Source: Candidatus Zixiibacteriota bacterium (lineage in GTDB: Bacteria; Zixibacteria; MSB-5A5; GN15; PGXB01). From it: a stretch of DNA of 8,243 nucleotides. The stretch covers positions 635,809-644,051 of the forward strand of contig CP070766.1 of the NCBI GenBank assembly GCA_020345705.1. The letters are read 5' to 3'. Each line of letters begins with the position of its first letter. Positions within the stretch are counted from its first letter, which is position 1. The translations under genes and the position numbers were made by a program. Of the stretch, positions 6,580-8,243 are shown piece after piece. The notes beneath the pieces were generated by a model, which saw only the letters and a program-made list of their open reading frames with translations, searched no databases and had not been told where the DNA came from.

Positions 6580-7500
6580 TCAATCCGATGCGGGCAGGAG
6601 ATCAGGATCGGAATACTTCAACCGCTCCTGATACGAGACCCCTCTCAGCCCGAAATAAGCTTCCGGTTTGCGATAAATCTTGTCCTTCAGAGCATCTTTC
6701 AGAGATATGAAACTATAACCCTTGTCGGTCAGGACCGTCAGAACGTCATCTAAGAACATGGCATTCAGCCAGTTGATCCGAAGCTGAAGAATGTGCCGAA
6801 TCGGGCGGCCCATCACTTCCTGCGCCAGAGTCTCGGCATACCCCAGGCGTTCCAATATGTGCGTGATGTACTCGTCACGAACAGCGATGAATTTTGTGCT
6901 GTCCCGGCTGTTGGTAATCTTTTCCAGAGATAAGTTATAGACAAAATCCTCAACTACGATTGAAGCGTGCGCGACACCGATCATCGATTCGTCAAGATAA
7001 TCCTCGACCTCTTGCTTTATTTCCGGTCTGCTGCCATAGTGGAGGTAGGGAAACCTGAAGAACCGTTCTTTCTGTTTGTAGGTGGCGACGATATCCTCAA
7101 TGGTTTCCTTGCCTTTGGCAATATCTTCGATGAATATCTCCGGGGGAACATTATCTACATCCTGCCCGGTGTAGGTCATGAAACCGATCGTATGGCCCTC
7201 ATCGAGCCATCTGACAATGATCTCCCAGCCGCTCTCGATATTGTCGCCGACGACAAAACCGCTCGCCCGGGCATCGTGCTCTTTCAAGACGGCCAGAATC
7301 GTGTCGTTGATGACCTGTCTTTCGGCCTGGCTGTAATTGCGCTCACCCGGAAGATTATCAAAGGTGATGCACATCTTCTTGATTTTGATCTCGGTCTTTT
7401 TCTTACCTTCTTTCTTCTCGGAGGTTTGGCCCGAGACCGGACAAACAGTGGAGAGTGTCAGAACGGCGGCAACAAATGCAGTAAAACAGAGCTTTTTCAT
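6580..7500 (-). CDS. Secreted NodB-fold polysaccharide deacetylase-like protein, probably catalytically inactive
   Basis: This 306-aa protein has an N-terminal signal peptide (MKKLCFTAFVAAVLTLSTVC, probable cleavage after VSG at residue 24), a lysine-rich linker (29-42) and a polysaccharide deacetylase (NodB) fold. Motif 1 is TFDN (46-49) instead of TFDD. Motif 2 is GHTIGFMTYTG (102-112) where GHxIGNHTYSH is expected, so both metal-binding histidines are replaced (M108, G112). Motif 3 is RFFRFPYLHYG (146-156), clearly of the family. The late motif is LQLRIN (238-243) where LLLHAN is expected, giving R241 for the catalytic His. Only the first Asp (D48) remains. The reading frame is intact, so this looks like a retained pseudoenzyme. 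No clear ribosome binding site precedes the ATG. Localisation is periplasmic or exported; its ligand is unknown. Confidence 0.85.
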   Translation of the reverse strand: MKKLCFTAFVAAVLTLSTVCPVSGQTSEKKEGKKKTEIKIKKMCITFDNLPGERNYSQAERQVINDTILAVLKEHDARASGFVVGDNIESGWEIIVRWLDEGHTIGFMTYTGQDVDNVPPEIFIEDIAKGKETIEDIVATYKQKERFFRFPYLHYGSRPEIKQEVEDYLDESMIGVAHASIVVEDFVYNLSLEKITNSRDSTKFIAVRDEYITHILERLGYAETLAQEVMGRPIRHILQLRINWLNAMFLDDVLTVLTDKGYSFISLKDALKDKIYRKPEAYFGLRGVSYQERLKYSDPDLLPASD

Positions 7501-7507
7501 AAATTCT

Positions 7508-7535
7508 AATTTATTGGCGAGTGCTTGACGGTCAA
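7508..7535 (-). promoter_or_regulatory. Candidate promoter of the NodB-like gene, close to its start codon
   Basis: On the minus strand TTGACC (7535-7530), a 16-base spacer and TAAATT (7513-7508) precede the ATG at 7500 by only seven bases, so transcription would start at or beside the start codon. Part of it, TTGACGGTCAA (7525-7535), is a small perfect inverted repeat. The -10 matches only 4 of 6 bases, so this is weak evidence. Confidence 0.3.
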
Positions 7536-7572
7536 CTAAAAAACAGTCCCGGCGTGTAGCGAAAGGTATCGC

Positions 7573-7600
7573 TTGACAAATATCTGCCAGTTGATATAAA
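7573..7600 (+). promoter_or_regulatory. Strong sigma70-type promoter for the 69-aa plus-strand gene
   Basis: TTGACA (7573-7578, perfect -35) is followed after 16 bases by TATAAA (7595-7600, 5 of 6). Transcription would start near 7607, giving a leader of about 50 bases before the ATG at 7659. It is the best promoter match in the window and points at a short gene that has no recognised family. Confidence 0.6.
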
Positions 7601-7658
7601 TTTCCCTTCGGCGAGTTTCAAATCACAAACTGACGTTTTAAGGTTTCCGGATGATATT

Positions 7659-7868
7659 ATGCCCGGAGAACCCGACATTAAGTGGCAGAGTCTGATTGAT
7701 GATTATCTGGACAAGTTGCACGCCTGGCAGCGGCTTGCATCCCGGCAAACCTCCGTTCCCACGGCTCATCGCCGTCCCCACCAGCCGGACAAAATGTCCC
7801 GTGCCTACCAGGCCATGAAAGAGGCCGAACGAGCCTTGAAGCAATACGAAGCGGAAAAGGGATATTGA
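7659..7868 (+). CDS. Hypothetical 69-aa protein, charged and helical
   Basis: This plus-strand ORF encodes a 69-aa protein that I do not recognise. An N-terminal segment rich in aromatic and acidic residues (DIKWQSLIDDYLDKLHAWQRL, residues 6-26) is followed by a Pro/His/Arg-rich middle (VPTAHRRPHQPDK). The C-terminal helix is strongly charged (AYQAMKEAERALKQYEAEKGY). No cysteines, signal peptide or membrane segment are visible. Gene status rests on the strong promoter 60-85 bases upstream and the amphipathic helical pattern. The ribosome binding site is poor (AAGG about 15 bases before the ATG). Two minus-strand ORFs overlap this stretch but have less protein-like composition and no promoter. 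Confidence 0.6.
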   Translation: MPGEPDIKWQSLIDDYLDKLHAWQRLASRQTSVPTAHRRPHQPDKMSRAYQAMKEAERALKQYEAEKGY

Positions 7869-7913
7869 CTCTCGGCAATGAGTTTGAGTGCCTGCGGTGA
7901 ATATTGATAATTC

Positions 7914-7942
7914 AAAAAGCCCCTGCCGCGATCGGCAGGGGC
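7914..7942 (-). terminator. Rho-independent terminator of the sorting-tail gene
   Basis: GCCCCTGCCG (7919-7928) and CGGCAGGGGC (7933-7942) form a perfect 10-bp GC-rich stem with a CGAT loop. On the minus strand it is followed directly by TTTTT (7918-7914) and then GAATT. It therefore ends transcripts from the right-hand gene. In the plus direction the following bases (CTTGTGTT) are only weakly U-rich, so it may partly serve the 69-aa gene as well. Confidence 0.85.
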
Positions 7943-7951
7943 CTTGTGTTC

Positions 7952-7978
7952 GGTGCGGAAGGCGGGATTTGAACCCGC
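7952..7978 (-). pseudogene. Orphan tRNA 3' end (T-arm plus acceptor strand)
   Basis: Read on the minus strand, GCGGGTTCAAATCCCGC is a perfect tRNA T-arm: a 5-bp stem and the canonical TTCAAAT loop. It is followed by exactly seven bases (CTTCCGC, acceptor strand), A (discriminator position) and CC, with the next base G rather than A. No D-arm, anticodon arm or matching 5' acceptor strand exists upstream; that sequence codes for the sorting-tail protein. It is therefore a partial tRNA copy, not a working tRNA. Such 3' ends are typical attachment-site remnants of integrated elements, but assembly chimerism is also possible. Confidence 0.6.
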
Positions 7979-8243
7979 TATTTCAACAGCACCATTTTCT
8001 TTGTGTCAACAAAATCGCCGGCCTTCAATCGACAGAAGTAGATTCCGCTGGCCACAAGACGACCTCCTGAATCCCGGCCATCCCATTCAACAATATGCGT
8101 TCCGGCCTCCAGTGTCGACCGCACCGGAATACTGACTGCCTGACCGACTATATTGCAGATTTCGAGTTCGATGTGACACGCCTGAGGCAGGTAGAATTGA
8201 ATCCGAGTTACCGCGTTAAACGGATTGGGATAGTTCTGCGACA
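7978..8243 (-). CDS. C-terminal FlgD-like / type IX-type sorting tail of an exported protein (5' part outside the window)
   Basis: The last 87 residues of a larger protein, read from the right edge to a TAG at 7980-7978. The pattern is typical of the C-terminal FlgD-Ig/Por-secretion tails of FCB bacteria: SQNYPNPFNAVTRIQFYLP, then ICNIVGQAV, GTHIVEWDGRDSGGR, ASGIYFCRLKAGDF and the terminal TKKMVLLK. Such tails form a small beta-sandwich that marks proteins for export and surface attachment or release. The N-terminal functional domains are not in the window, so the protein's activity cannot be given. The final base of the stop codon is the first base of the tRNA-like fragment, and a strong terminator follows about 35 bases on. 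Confidence 0.88.
   Translation of the reverse strand, partial: SQNYPNPFNAVTRIQFYLPQACHIELEICNIVGQAVSIPVRSTLEAGTHIVEWDGRDSGGRLVASGIYFCRLKAGDFVDTKKMVLLK

Noticed and set aside
7440..7500. Lipoprotein signal on the NodB-like protein (STVC)
   Set aside because: The residue before the cysteine is Val, which does not fit the lipobox; ordinary signal-peptidase cleavage after VSG is more likely.
7638..7878. Two minus-strand frames of 66-68 aa overlapping the 69-aa plus-strand gene
   Set aside because: Neither has a promoter or ribosome binding site, and both have poor composition; the opposite strand has a strong promoter and a helical, charged product.
7952..8045. A complete tRNA using GCGGAAT, about 94 bases upstream on the minus strand, as the 5' acceptor strand
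   Set aside because: The sequence between codes for the conserved sorting tail and shows no D-arm or anticodon arm; the 6/7 acceptor match is coincidental.
7888..8135. Plus-strand frames of 60-63 aa containing GRRDLNPL and KAGFEPA
   Set aside because: These peptide strings are the usual artefact of translating the antisense of a tRNA 3' end; the rest is antisense to the sorting-tail gene.

Overview
The window carries a right-to-left (minus strand) gene set typical of an anaerobic, ferredoxin-based bacterium. The C-terminal fragment at the right edge has the SQNYPNPFN...WDGRD...GIYFCRL...TKKMVLLK pattern of the FlgD-like/type IX-type sorting tails. These are common in the FCB superphylum (Bacteroidetes, Ignavibacteria, Caldithrix, Zixibacteria, KSB1 and similar lineages). 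Together with moderate GC and strictly anaerobic enzymes, this suggests an uncultured FCB-type bacterium. That placement is an inference; no 16S rRNA or other phylogenetic marker is present.

Positions 1-5728 hold one compact minus-strand operon. It has a sigma70-like promoter at about 5701-5728 and a leader of roughly 140 nt. The gene order is: P-loop ATPase, 2x[4Fe-4S] ferredoxin subunit, 2-oxoacid:ferredoxin oxidoreductase alpha, beta and gamma, NuoE-like [2Fe-2S] protein, and NuoF-like flavoprotein (cut by the left edge). Gene spacings are 27, 14, 22, 2, -4 and 1 nt. The gamma and NuoE genes share an ATGA overlap, so the oxidoreductase and the NuoEF-like module are almost certainly made together. 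The simplest reading is that 2-oxoacid oxidation (branched-chain or 2-oxoglutarate) reduces a ferredoxin, and the NuoEF-like module links that electron pool to NAD(H). The partner would be an enzyme encoded further left, such as a hydrogenase, formate dehydrogenase or similar catalytic subunit, which is outside the window.

Positions 5725-6558 hold a rubredoxin-less rubrerythrin/ferritin-like diiron protein, followed by an overlapping unknown 71-aa ORF. A perfect 16-bp palindrome lies upstream of the diiron gene. Positions 6580-7500 encode a secreted NodB-fold protein in which the metal ligands and the late catalytic His appear to have been replaced (a probable pseudo-deacetylase).

From 7501 to 7660 a divergent intergenic region carries a strong plus-strand promoter (TTGACA-16-TATAAA). 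It faces a 69-aa hypothetical gene, the only plus-strand gene supported here. Next come a strong hairpin terminator (7914-7942), an orphan tRNA 3' end (T-arm plus acceptor strand, 7952-7978) and the end of the sorting-tail protein, whose stop codon shares its last base with the tRNA fragment. No CRISPR array, insertion sequence or complete RNA gene was seen.
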